In this document: positions 24,463 through 32,998 of the stretch, piece after piece
Layout: every line of letters starts with the position of its first letter
How positions within the stretch are numbered: the stretch's first letter is position 1
Origin: Deferribacteres bacterium
GTDB lineage: Bacteria > Zhuqueibacterota > Zhuqueibacteria > Zhuqueibacterales > Geothermadaptataceae
Assembly: GCA_020633675.1 (NCBI GenBank)
Contig: JACKDE010000001.1
Location: forward strand, 186,001 to 250,000
Length of the DNA: 64,000 nt
Direction: 5' to 3'
Position numbers and translations under genes: made by a program
The notes under the pieces: generated by a model
Seen by the model: only the letters and a program-made list of their open reading frames with translations
What the model was told of the DNA's origin: nothing
The model's database searches: none

Positions 24463-25284
24463 TTATGGACGCTTTGGAAATTTTGAAAAATCGGGCTTTC
24501 TTTTCTCCACAAAAGCATTGCGCCCTTCCTGACCTTCTTCTGTCATATAAAAGAGCAGCGTGGCGTTGCCGGCCAGCTCCTGCAAGCCTGCCTGACCGTC
24601 GCAATCCGCATTCATGCCCGCCTTCAGACAACGGATGGCAAGCGGAGAATGCTGGAGAATTTCGCGGCACCATTGCACCGTTTCTTCTTCGAGCTTTTCG
24701 TACGGCACAACGGTATTGACCAGGCCCATTTCCAAAGCTTGTTGGGCACTATATTGCCTGCATAAAAACCAGATTTCGCGTGCCTTCTTCTGGCCGATGA
24801 TGCGGGCGAGGTAGGATGAGCCGTATCCACCGTCGAACGAGCCCACTTTGGGGCCGGTTTGTTGAAAAATGGCGTTATCAGCGGCAATGGTCAGGTCGCA
24901 CATGACGTGCAGTACATGGCCACCGCCGACCGCATAGCCGGCCACCATGGCGATGATCGGCTTGGGACAGGTACGGATTTGGCGCTGAAAATCCAGCACG
25001 TTAAGACGATGAACGCCCTTTTGGTCGACATAGCCGGCGTCCCCGCGAATTTTCTGGTCGCCGCCGGAGCAAAACGCTTCTTTGCCCTGCCCGGTCAAAA
25101 TAATCACGCCGATTTCGGCATCGTCACGAGCGTCATCCAGCGCATGCTGCATCTCCTTAACGGTCAGCGGACGAAAGGCGTTGCGGACTTGCGGCCGATT
25201 GATAGTGATTTTAGCAATGCCCTCGGCTTTGTGATAAAGAATATCCTCAAATTGTTGGGCTTCAATCCAGTTGATCGTGCTCAT
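24463..25284 (-). CDS. menB: 1,4-dihydroxy-2-naphthoyl-CoA synthase MenB
   Basis: This 273-residue crotonase-fold enzyme closes the second ring of menaquinone by converting o-succinylbenzoyl-CoA to DHNA-CoA. Diagnostic segments are RPQVRNAFRPLTV, FCSGGDQKIRG, the oxyanion-hole region GYAVGGGHVLH and QTGPKVGSFDGGYGSSYLAR, plus the MenB-specific C-terminus EGRNAFVEKRKPDF. Its start overlaps the 3' end of menH by 23 bp, so the two are coupled. Menaquinone points to a respiratory chain using low-potential quinone. Confidence 0.96.
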   Translation of the reverse strand: MSTINWIEAQQFEDILYHKAEGIAKITINRPQVRNAFRPLTVKEMQHALDDARDDAEIGVIILTGQGKEAFCSGGDQKIRGDAGYVDQKGVHRLNVLDFQRQIRTCPKPIIAMVAGYAVGGGHVLHVMCDLTIAADNAIFQQTGPKVGSFDGGYGSSYLARIIGQKKAREIWFLCRQYSAQQALEMGLVNTVVPYEKLEEETVQWCREILQHSPLAIRCLKAGMNADCDGQAGLQELAGNATLLFYMTEEGQEGRNAFVEKRKPDFSKFPKRP

Positions 25285-26110
25285 CGTGATTCTCCTTCGA
25301 TCTGTTTAAGAAATGATGAATCTTTTCAATGTAAGCTGCTGGCCTTTCAAAATGTACATTGTGTCCAGCGTTATCGATTATTTGCAGTTGTGCCTTGGGA
25401 CACGCCTGTGCCATTTCCTCATTGATCTTGATAAACTTTGCATCGCGTGCCCCGACCAAAAGCAGAGTTGGAACAGCGAGAGCTGGCAATTCTGGCCAGA
25501 GCGACGGCTGTTGACCGGTCCCCATTTTTTGCAGCGAGATTGCCAACTTTTGGGGATCATTCTGCAACCGCCGCGCAAGCAAGGCGCTGAAATCCGGGTG
25601 CTGTATCATGCCGGCAAAAAGCGGAAGCTGGAACCAGGCATTCAAAAAATCTTCATACTTGCCAGAGCTGAGCGTTGCGGCCCGTTCCGCATCCTCCATC
25701 CTTCTTTGGGCGCGTTGGTTTGCGGTTCGCAAGCCCGGGGACGCCGACTCGAGTATCAGAGCATTGAAATAATGCGGGTATCGAAGAGCGAGAAAGAGCG
25801 CCAGACGCCCACCCATTGAATAGCCGACCAGCGAACAGCGTGCAATCTTTTTTTTGTGCAAAAATGCGATCAGCAATGCCGCACATTCTTCCACAGCATA
25901 GGGCGTCTCACCTTCAACGATGCGCGTTTTGCCATGCCCGGGTAAATCGACCGCCAGGCAATCGAATTCTGCCGATTGCGTTGACATCACAGCCTGCCAG
26001 TCATCTGCACAACCCATAAAACCATGTAAAAAAAGTACTTTGTGAGCCAGTTTTCTGCCTGTTTCCAGGAAGGCGATCAAATTTTGGCCGATGGCGATTT
26101 CTGATGTCAT
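25262..26110 (-). CDS. menH: Alpha/beta hydrolase, probable MenH (SHCHC synthase)
   Basis: This protein of about 282 residues has an alpha/beta-hydrolase fold with FLHGFMGCADDW, the nucleophile elbow VGYSMGGRLAL, VGARDAKF (acid) and AGHNVHFERP (His). The GYSMGGR motif and the overlap with menB fit MenH, which eliminates pyruvate from SEPHCHC in menaquinone synthesis. The start at 26110 gives the usual N-terminus. A longer frame begins at 26155 with no better ribosome-binding site. Neither site has a strong Shine-Dalgarno sequence. Confidence 0.87.
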   Translation of the reverse strand: MTSEIAIGQNLIAFLETGRKLAHKVLFLHGFMGCADDWQAVMSTQSAEFDCLAVDLPGHGKTRIVEGETPYAVEECAALLIAFLHKKKIARCSLVGYSMGGRLALFLALRYPHYFNALILESASPGLRTANQRAQRRMEDAERAATLSSGKYEDFLNAWFQLPLFAGMIQHPDFSALLARRLQNDPQKLAISLQKMGTGQQPSLWPELPALAVPTLLLVGARDAKFIKINEEMAQACPKAQLQIIDNAGHNVHFERPAAYIEKIHHFLNRSKENHDEHDQLD

Positions 26111-26279
26111 GCTGTACGTAGGCACGACTGGCAGTAGGAAATTGCGCAGCCGCATTAGGGAAAGAGTTTATTTTTTCACAAAATGTATGATAAACTGCTC
26201 ATAAACCAAAATCAAATTATTTGCAGTTTGGCATTAAAAAATAAAAAAACGGCATCTTCGTGCCTGTGAATTTTAACCT

Positions 26280-26317
26280 TGCCTTAATAATGCCTTAATC
26301 TTTTTTGCCTATATAAC
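26280..26317 (+). promoter_or_regulatory. Direct repeats with 11-bp period and -10 box upstream of the PhoB-like gene
   Basis: TGCCTTAAT occurs at 26280-26288 and again at 26291-26299, exactly one helical turn apart. A partial copy TGCCTATAT starts at 26306, merging into a -10-like TATAAC (26312-26317). OmpR/PhoB-family regulators bind 11-bp direct repeats placed over the -35 region, as here, so autoregulation is plausible. Confidence 0.5.
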
Positions 26318-26361
26318 ATTACCCAATAGGCCAAGGAACGTACGGATAATAAATATTAGGA

Positions 26362-27057
26362 ATGATGGCAAAGCGAATCTTAGTTGTCGATGATGACGAG
26401 GATATACTCGAACTTTTAAAATACAACCTGGAGCGCGAAGGCTACACTGTGCTATTGGCGAGCTCTGGCCAGCAAGCGTTGGAGATGGCTGTCGCAGAAG
26501 CGCCGGACCTGATCACGCTGGATGTGATTTTGCCCGACATTGACGGCTGGGATGTGCTCAGGAAACTGCGCAATCAAAGCCGCACCCGATACATCCCGGT
26601 TATTTTTCTAACAGCAAAAAACATGGAAGTTGACGAAGTTGTCGGGCTGGAGCTTGGCGCAGATGACTTCATTTCCAAGCCCTTCAGCATGGCACGCCTG
26701 AGAGCGCGCATCAAAAACGCATTGCGAAAATCACAGCAGGGCTCGGATGAAAAAGATGCAGTCATCCGCATCGGTGAGATCCTGATCGACCCGCCATGCC
26801 ACAAAGTCAAAGTTTCCAATCAGAGCGTGAGCCTGACCAAAAAAGAATTCGAGATTTTTCTGTACCTGGCCAAGCGTCCGGGGCGGGTGGTGTCGCGCCA
26901 AAACTTGCTATCAAGATTGTGGACCAGCGAAGAGAGCGTGTACGAACGTACGGTCGATGTCTATATCCGCAACATTCGCGAGAAACTTGGCCGTGATTAC
27001 TCCAACGTCATCCAAACCATTATCGGCGTGGGCTATCGCTTCCGGCCACGCGAATAG
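26362..27057 (+). CDS. Response regulator, OmpR/PhoB family
   Basis: The 231-residue protein has a receiver domain (1-125) with the acidic pocket VDDDED, phospho-acceptor Asp54 (LITLDVILPD) and the Lys in SKPFSM. A winged-helix effector domain (about 135-229) ends in VYIRNIREKL and IQTIIGVGYRF, matching PhoB-like regulators. No histidine kinase gene is adjacent, so it is an orphan in this window. It sits between the two halves of the menaquinone cluster on the opposite strand. The ATG at 26365 is an equally likely start. Confidence 0.93.
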   Translation: MMAKRILVVDDDEDILELLKYNLEREGYTVLLASSGQQALEMAVAEAPDLITLDVILPDIDGWDVLRKLRNQSRTRYIPVIFLTAKNMEVDEVVGLELGADDFISKPFSMARLRARIKNALRKSQQGSDEKDAVIRIGEILIDPPCHKVKVSNQSVSLTKKEFEIFLYLAKRPGRVVSRQNLLSRLWTSEESVYERTVDVYIRNIREKLGRDYSNVIQTIIGVGYRFRPRE

Positions 27058-27207
27058 TACAAATGATCACATCAGCGGAATGGCGAAAAGTACTGGAGAT
27101 TTTCCCTGATTCTTTAACCGAGCTTCATTTTTGATTAAAGAGCCTGTGCTATTTTGGCTGTGAATGCAACTAACAAATCATTCATCTTACACCGGAGAAC
27201 CACAACT

Positions 27208-27441
27208 ATGCAGCAAAATGATCAAAAGAAAGCCCTGCCGGTTTTGCAAAACCTGAAAACCTGCTTTGCCAAAGATATTGGGATCGCACAATTTGCCGAA
27301 TGCCTCGTCTCCGATCCGCGACAATGCCGATATGTACTGCCGTTTGGGCATGGCTATTTCTGCCAGCATCCGCATCGGGATTCCATCGTTGCTGGAGCGC
27401 AAAACCTTCAGAGTTTGCAGCGGACGGCCGATGTGTTCTGA
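27208..27441 (+). CDS. Small Cys/His-rich protein, unknown function
   Basis: The 77-residue frame starts at an ATG with CCGGAG about 12 bases upstream. Four cysteines (near residues 18, 32, 40 and 52) and several histidines cluster as ECLVSDPRQCRYVLPFGHGYFCQHPHR, suggestive of a metal-binding site. I recognise no named family. Codon use looks normal for the region. A longer in-frame start at 27154 exists but lacks support. It lies between the PhoB-like gene and the end of menD, convergent with menD. Confidence 0.6.
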   Translation: MQQNDQKKALPVLQNLKTCFAKDIGIAQFAECLVSDPRQCRYVLPFGHGYFCQHPHRDSIVAGAQNLQSLQRTADVF

Positions 27442-27539
27442 TTGATTTTTTGTCTTTTGACAGGGATGTCGATGGCTATGCTGGGTTGGCATTTATGCCA
27501 CCATTCTTTCACAGGTGGCCAGGCGCGCAAGCCGCTTTG

Positions 27540-29291
27540 TTAGGCAAGTTCGTCAAGGACAAGCTGAGCGATTTTTTTATGCATTTCCAGGTTTTGCTCG
27601 CGTTCGGTTTGAACTTCGATCAAGGCGCTTCCGCTTCGCTGCCAGGCCCTGAGGTATGCTTCTTTAAAATCTGCCGAGGTTCGCGGATATTCATAATTCA
27701 GTTTAAATAGTTCTGCCGCTGGTTTGAATGTCAGACCGTGCGGCGTGGCAAAAAAACGTTCAAAATGGGTTTTGAACTCTGCGACCGGCAGGAACGAAAA
27801 AATCCCGCCACCATTGTTATTGATGACCACAATAACCAGTTTTTCTTCAAGGCTTCGCAGCTGCTGCAGCGCATTCAAATCGTGCAAAAAGGCGATGTCA
27901 CCGATCAGCAATGTTGCACTTGCCTGACAGCCGAGCGCGCATCCGATTGCTGATGAGATCGTCCCATCGATGCCGCTGGCGCCGCGATTGGCAAAGACGT
28001 GCAGCGCAGGCCCGCCCGGAACGGCAAAATTGTCCATGTCGCGCACGGGCATGCTGCTGGCCAAAAAAAATACGCTGTTTTGTGGTGCCAATTTGGCTAC
28101 CGCGTGTGCGATGCCAGGCTCGCTCAGGTCGTTGCTTTGGTCAAAAAAACGGTTGAGCGCTTGTTCAGCATGCGCATTTTGATGCACAATTTTTGGCGAT
28201 TGCGCATGTTTTTGTTCTGGAAGCTTTTGTGCGAATTCCAGGCATGTTGCTGCGATATCGGCGTGCAATCGCAAGGTGACACGATGATCCGGATCATGGC
28301 GGAAAGGGTGGTTCGCCAACAAAATGTATGTATCGCAGGAACAATCACGCAGGAAGGTGAGAAGCCTTTTTGAAGTGAGACGTGCACCGATCTGCAACAC
28401 CACTTTGGGCAGGAGATCAGCGGCAACTGCAGGCGAACGTAACAGCACATCATGCATTGCAATGACATTCGGCAATCGCTCGCCAGTGCGCAATCCCGAA
28501 GTGATGTCGGCAAAAACCGGCCAGCCGAGCTTTGCTGCCAGCGTCCGTACAGCATGCCGTTCGGCTTCATCCCGAAGCTGCCCTGCCACCAAGATGCCTT
28601 GCTTTCCGTTGACCTTTTTGACTAAATTTTTGGTGGCTTCAGAGGGTGGCTTGGATGCTGACTTTTCATAATGGGTGAATGCTGTGTTTTTCGTCAGCCA
28701 TTTTTCGATGCGCCGGTTTGCGTGTTCGAAAATTTCCCCGGTCGCAGTGGGTGCCAGTGGCTCGCGGAACATCCAATTGATCTGAACCGGACCGGCCGGC
28801 GAGCACAACGCGCGATGGTGCGCCTGGTCGACGGATGTGAGTACAAATTCAGCAGCGATTTCGTTGGTTGGGCAAGGCATATCCGTAAACCAGCGCAGGT
28901 AGTCGCCATAGATCGTCGTTTGCCGGATGGTTTGGTTGGCGCCGGTTTCTCGCAGCTCCGGCGGGCGGTCTGCGGACAGAATCAGCAGCGGCACACAATC
29001 CACTGAAGCTTCGATGATAGCGGGATAATAATTGGCAAGGGCAGTGCCGGAAGTGCAAATCAGCGCAGCCGGTTTTTGAGAAGCACGTGCATAGCCGAGC
29101 GCAATAAATGCGGCTCCGCGCTCATCGAGAATGATTTTTGTTTGTGCTTTTGGGTGTGCAGCAGCGGCCAGCGTAAGCGGTGTGGAACGTGATCCCGGCG
29201 AGATCACAAACAGCTCTACGCCCAGCCGTGTCAGTTCTTCGATGGCGAGGGCGCTCCAATAGGCGTTTGCATTCGGGGCATCAGCAATCAT
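27540..29291 (-). CDS. menD: 2-succinyl-5-enolpyruvyl-6-hydroxy-3-cyclohexene-1-carboxylate synthase MenD
   Basis: This 583-residue thiamine-diphosphate enzyme condenses isochorismate with 2-oxoglutarate. It has the N-terminal Pyr domain (LFVISPGSRSTPLTLAAA, DERGAAFIALGYA, CTSGTALANYYPA), a middle domain and the C-terminal PP domain with GDIAFLHDLNAL and INNNGGGIFSFLP (the GDx-NN ThDP/Mg site). It overlaps menF by 4 bp (ATGA), so the two are translationally coupled in pathway order. Confidence 0.96.
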   Translation of the reverse strand: MIADAPNANAYWSALAIEELTRLGVELFVISPGSRSTPLTLAAAAHPKAQTKIILDERGAAFIALGYARASQKPAALICTSGTALANYYPAIIEASVDCVPLLILSADRPPELRETGANQTIRQTTIYGDYLRWFTDMPCPTNEIAAEFVLTSVDQAHHRALCSPAGPVQINWMFREPLAPTATGEIFEHANRRIEKWLTKNTAFTHYEKSASKPPSEATKNLVKKVNGKQGILVAGQLRDEAERHAVRTLAAKLGWPVFADITSGLRTGERLPNVIAMHDVLLRSPAVAADLLPKVVLQIGARLTSKRLLTFLRDCSCDTYILLANHPFRHDPDHRVTLRLHADIAATCLEFAQKLPEQKHAQSPKIVHQNAHAEQALNRFFDQSNDLSEPGIAHAVAKLAPQNSVFFLASSMPVRDMDNFAVPGGPALHVFANRGASGIDGTISSAIGCALGCQASATLLIGDIAFLHDLNALQQLRSLEEKLVIVVINNNGGGIFSFLPVAEFKTHFERFFATPHGLTFKPAAELFKLNYEYPRTSADFKEAYLRAWQRSGSALIEVQTEREQNLEMHKKIAQLVLDELA

Positions 29292-30781
29292 TTTTGCATG
29301 ATCGCCTTCATAAAATTACCGATTTTATTTTCGATTTCTGTCCATTCGCCATCTGGGGTCGAGCCATTCACAATGCCGGCACCGGAAAACAGCGCCAGCG
29401 TTTCATGGTCGACAAGCCCGGAGCGAATACCGACGACAAATTCGGCAGCATCCTGGCTGATCCAGCCCAGCGGGGCGGCATACCAGCCACGATCGAATGG
29501 CTCAAGTTTTTTGATTGCATCGATAGCCTGATCGGTCGGTGAACCACCGACTGCTGGCGTGGGGTGCAGAATTTTAAAGATTTCCGCATCCGAAACGTCG
29601 TCTGCCAAAATACCCTGCAAGCGGCAGCGCAAATGTTGTATTTTTGACAGTTTAAGGATGGTGATTTCATCATCGATGTCGACGGTATGGCAGAGTTTCT
29701 CGAGATTTTCTTTGATGTTTTCGACCACGAAACGGTGTTCGCGCAAATCTTTATCACAGTGGAGAAGTTCGTTCGCCAGGGCGTGATCTTCCTGCGGTGT
29801 CATGCCGCGGGCGCGTGTGCCGGCAATCGCTTCACTCTTCAACATGCGATTTTCGCGGCTGTAAAGCCGTTCCGGCGAACCACCCAAAAATGCAATGTTT
29901 GGCTCTGGTTGGAAATAGAAGTAAAAAAGATTTGGGGTGCTGTTTTTAAGCAGCGAGAGCAGAGACAGTGGCTCGAGATTTTCCGGAAACACAAAGCGCG
30001 TTTTTCGCGCCAACACGATTTTGTCCAGCTCCCCACCATGCAACGCTGTCAGCGCTTGTTTGATCATGTTGCGCCAGCCGTCTTGATCGGGCAAATCGAT
30101 GCGTTGCGCTGGCCGTGGAAGGACCGGATGCATTTTTTGGGGCGAAAAATGCAGAGTTTGCAGCTCGCTCAGCAACTCCTCGCGTAATACATCAAGTTTT
30201 GTCTGTGACTCGAGCTTGAAATTACAGGAAAAGCGGAAGTCTTTGCCTGAGCGCTGGATTTCCCATCGTGGGACCACAAAACGGTAGCTGCCAAACTTCG
30301 ACCAACTGCGATCAACCTCATGGCCGTCATAAAAGCGAAAGCCTCCATAGTAGCGCAAATTTTCAGGGCTATTGGCGAGCCTGGTGCTGATTTCACGAAA
30401 AACATCGTCATGGGAAAAGACGTCTGATGCAGAAAGTGTATCTGCAATACCTGCTCCGGCGATTTCAATCCCGAACGTTTTGGATTGCTCCCGGCCACAC
30501 CAATAAATCCTGCTTGCCTGATTTTGTTGCGAGAGCCATTGCATGGGAACGATTCCGTGAACCGGCAATTCGAGCCGAATAAAAGTCATTTCTTCGGTTA
30601 AACTGCTCGGACTGCTGCTGTGTGCATCAAAAAAATGCTGAATTTTCGAGGCCATCGCTGCCAGTACATCATGTGCACCGCAGGCCGGTGTCGACTGAGC
30701 GCGTGGTGTGTTTTCGCGGAACGGTGGAGTCGAATTTTTTAACATGAACGATTCCCGGCTCTTTTCCCAAAATTCATTCAT
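29288..30781 (-). CDS. menF: Isochorismate synthase MenF/EntC family
   Basis: The 497-residue protein carries the chorismate-binding domain in its C-terminal half: KIVLARKTRF, FLGGSPERLYSRENR, SEAIAGTRARG, HRFVVENIKENL, HPTPAVGGSP and FSGAGIVNGSTPDGEW. These motifs are shared by isochorismate synthases, salicylate synthases and anthranilate synthase I. The adjacent coupled menD fixes the role as isochorismate supply for menaquinone. The N-terminal 180 residues are divergent, as usual. Confidence 0.93.
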   Translation of the reverse strand: MNEFWEKSRESFMLKNSTPPFRENTPRAQSTPACGAHDVLAAMASKIQHFFDAHSSSPSSLTEEMTFIRLELPVHGIVPMQWLSQQNQASRIYWCGREQSKTFGIEIAGAGIADTLSASDVFSHDDVFREISTRLANSPENLRYYGGFRFYDGHEVDRSWSKFGSYRFVVPRWEIQRSGKDFRFSCNFKLESQTKLDVLREELLSELQTLHFSPQKMHPVLPRPAQRIDLPDQDGWRNMIKQALTALHGGELDKIVLARKTRFVFPENLEPLSLLSLLKNSTPNLFYFYFQPEPNIAFLGGSPERLYSRENRMLKSEAIAGTRARGMTPQEDHALANELLHCDKDLREHRFVVENIKENLEKLCHTVDIDDEITILKLSKIQHLRCRLQGILADDVSDAEIFKILHPTPAVGGSPTDQAIDAIKKLEPFDRGWYAAPLGWISQDAAEFVVGIRSGLVDHETLALFSGAGIVNGSTPDGEWTEIENKIGNFMKAIMQK

Positions 30782-31111
30782 TCCGAAAGATCAAGGCAGA
30801 TAAGTAACCTTTGCGAAAATTGCTTTGCCACTAAGCCGAACAGGTTTGCATTTGCAAAAAGCATGTCTGCGAAAGCAGCAAACAGGATTTTCAGCAGGTT
30901 AAAAATTCAAGATTTAATTGTGCCATGTCAGGCATTTAAAAGACAGCGTGCAATATAAGATCATCTTCGTCAAAAAGCAAGAATCGTCTACTTGAGGCTT
31001 TTGCGATAGTTGGCAGGCATATTCTGGCGCAACACGCTACGGTATGTATCCGTTTCCTGCTGAATTCCTCAGGCAACGGGCCGGATAGGTGATTCTGCCG
31101 AAAAAAGCGTG
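30782..31111. other. Intergenic region between nhaC end and menF start
   Basis: No gene is supported in this 330-bp gap, which must carry the menFD promoter (no close consensus seen). A hairpin with stems CCGTT and CCTG and one mismatch lies at 31050-31079. It has no T tract on the minus strand. Confidence 0.35.
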
Positions 31112-32551
31112 CTAACCGTGTTTGCGTCCAAAACCGGTCAGTGCAGCGATCACCATCAGCGGGAAGAGCACGATCCCATAAAAAAAGTAGCCTGCTTCCT
31201 GTGAAAAGGACAGCACATCCACGAATGCGTAGCGCGCGGCCACTTGCTGCTGCACAGCTGCCGCCGCCACGATGGTCGCTGAGTAGGGCAAGATATACGG
31301 GAATGAGCAGGAAACGGTATCGAGCAGGTTGGCGCTCCGGTGTGGGTGAATATCATGGCGCTTGCGCAGCGTATTCGCCATCGGGCCGGTCGCGACCATT
31401 GCAACGGTGTTCACGGAAACGCAGATATTGGCAAAGGTGATGAGCGCAATGATCGAAAGCTCCGTACCGCGCTCAGTTTTGGCTATCGAGCGATCCAACC
31501 ACTCCATCAATTTGTTCAGGAAGCCACCTTCCTGCAACAGTCCGATTGAAGTGACCAGCAGCAAAGTTAAAATCGCCGTCGGCAACAAACCAATGGCGCC
31601 TTGAACGGCACTGCCGGAAACGCCCCCTTCTGCTGTTAGATGAAAGATGCTTTTCAACTCAAAAATGCCAAATAACGGTCCAATAATCGCCGCCGCCGCG
31701 ATGCCTGCGGTGAGTGCGGCCAGAAAATGCCCGCCGCTGAGCGCGATGATGAATACAATAGCGGCCGGAATCAGCATTGGCAGGCCTTTGGGATTCGCTG
31801 TCTCTGCAAGCAGTTTTTCTGCATCGCCGGGCTGATGTGCGGCACTGCTACTGCCGAGTAGCAAAAACAGCACAGCCGAAAAGCCTGCAGCGATCAACAC
31901 ATATTTGAGGCGCGAGCGCACCACGCCACCGACATCGGTTTCCTGGGTTGCTGCGGATACAATCGTCGTGTCGCTGATCGGGGCGAGATTGTCGCCGAGC
32001 GCTGCGCCGCTGAAAATCGCACCCATCAAGGCAGCGGGATTCGCCCCCAGAACAATGCCGGCGGGATACATCACCGCAGTGAAACCAACAATGGTGCCCA
32101 GGCCGGTGCCAACGGAAACGGCGAAGAGTGCGGAAGACAGAAATACCACCAGTGTGAATCCGGCACCTGTTAAATTGAGTTTGTAGCCAATCCAAACCAT
32201 CGCCTCGACCAGGCCGGAACTGGCGAGAATACCGGAAAAAGCGCCTGCCCATAACCAGCACACCACGGCCACCGTCGCGATGCGATTGGCCATCAAGCTG
32301 AAGATGCGTTCGCTGTAAGCCGCGACATCGTGCGTAAAAATCATGCCGACAGACAGCCCAAGCATGGCCGCCATGATCATGCCTTCGACTGCCGGCGCGC
32401 CCAAAATGACCAACGTGGTTGCCGTAACGAAAAAAATCAGCAAAGGCAGGGCGCTCATATACACGCCGCCATGAAAATGAAGTTTTGCAGAAGGCGCCAT
32501 TTCTCCTCCGGTGGTGGAAGTGATAGGGGATGCTGAAAGTTTGCTGGTCAT
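31112..32551 (-). CDS. NhaC family Na+/H+ antiporter
   Basis: The protein has about 480 residues and 11-12 predicted helices. The family signature GDNLAPISDTTIVSAATQETDV in the middle and repeated TM blocks (SVGTGLGTIVGF, NICVSVNTVAMVATGP) identify the NhaC superfamily, which exchanges Na+ for H+ or, in relatives, carries malate-lactate or amino acids. The ATG at 32551 has ATAGGACG ahead and is preferred to an in-frame TTG at 32584. It stands alone. The transported ion is by family only. Confidence 0.9.
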   Translation of the reverse strand: MTSKLSASPITSTTGGEMAPSAKLHFHGGVYMSALPLLIFFVTATTLVILGAPAVEGMIMAAMLGLSVGMIFTHDVAAYSERIFSLMANRIATVAVVCWLWAGAFSGILASSGLVEAMVWIGYKLNLTGAGFTLVVFLSSALFAVSVGTGLGTIVGFTAVMYPAGIVLGANPAALMGAIFSGAALGDNLAPISDTTIVSAATQETDVGGVVRSRLKYVLIAAGFSAVLFLLLGSSSAAHQPGDAEKLLAETANPKGLPMLIPAAIVFIIALSGGHFLAALTAGIAAAAIIGPLFGIFELKSIFHLTAEGGVSGSAVQGAIGLLPTAILTLLLVTSIGLLQEGGFLNKLMEWLDRSIAKTERGTELSIIALITFANICVSVNTVAMVATGPMANTLRKRHDIHPHRSANLLDTVSCSFPYILPYSATIVAAAAVQQQVAARYAFVDVLSFSQEAGYFFYGIVLFPLMVIAALTGFGRKHG

Positions 32552-32998
32552 CGTCCTATGAGCAGGAGTGCCGCGATTTGTCAAACCATTATAAAAATGG
32601 AGGAATCGTTCGATTCAAAACGTACAAAGCATACTATGGGCGTTGTTCAAAACAAACAAATACATGACGAGTCGAGGAATTGCACCTCACTTGTCATCAC
32701 ATTGACCGAATGGAAACGCCGCTTCGGCATTCGAAATGAGAACCAAAGAAGACATCTGGGCGGCCTGATTTGCCAGTTTTATTTTAGAGCATTGTGGAAA
32801 AGTCATGTCCGATAATTGTTTCGGATTCCGAGCATCCGGAATGAATACAAACCTGCTTTTGGCTCTTCGCTATTGGCATTTTGCCAGGTGCCAAAGGCAA
32901 ACAGCCAATAGCGCTGGCGGGATGCTGAAACGATACGGAAGTTTGATGAGACAAATTTTTAAAAATCACTTTAGAAGAAAATGAGTGGAGAAACTGTC
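32552..32998. other. Intergenic region with a nested inverted repeat
   Basis: No gene is seen in about 450 bp. A nested hairpin stands out at 32868-32913: outer arms CGCTATTGGC/GCCAATAGCG (10 bp, perfect) and inner arms TTTGCC/GGCAAA. A small stem ATTCCG/CGGAAT lies at about 32825-32842 and another, GCCG/CGGC flanked by GAATG/CATTC, near 32708-32732. These lie in the leader of the phosphatidyltransferase gene. No known riboswitch is recognised. Confidence 0.4.
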
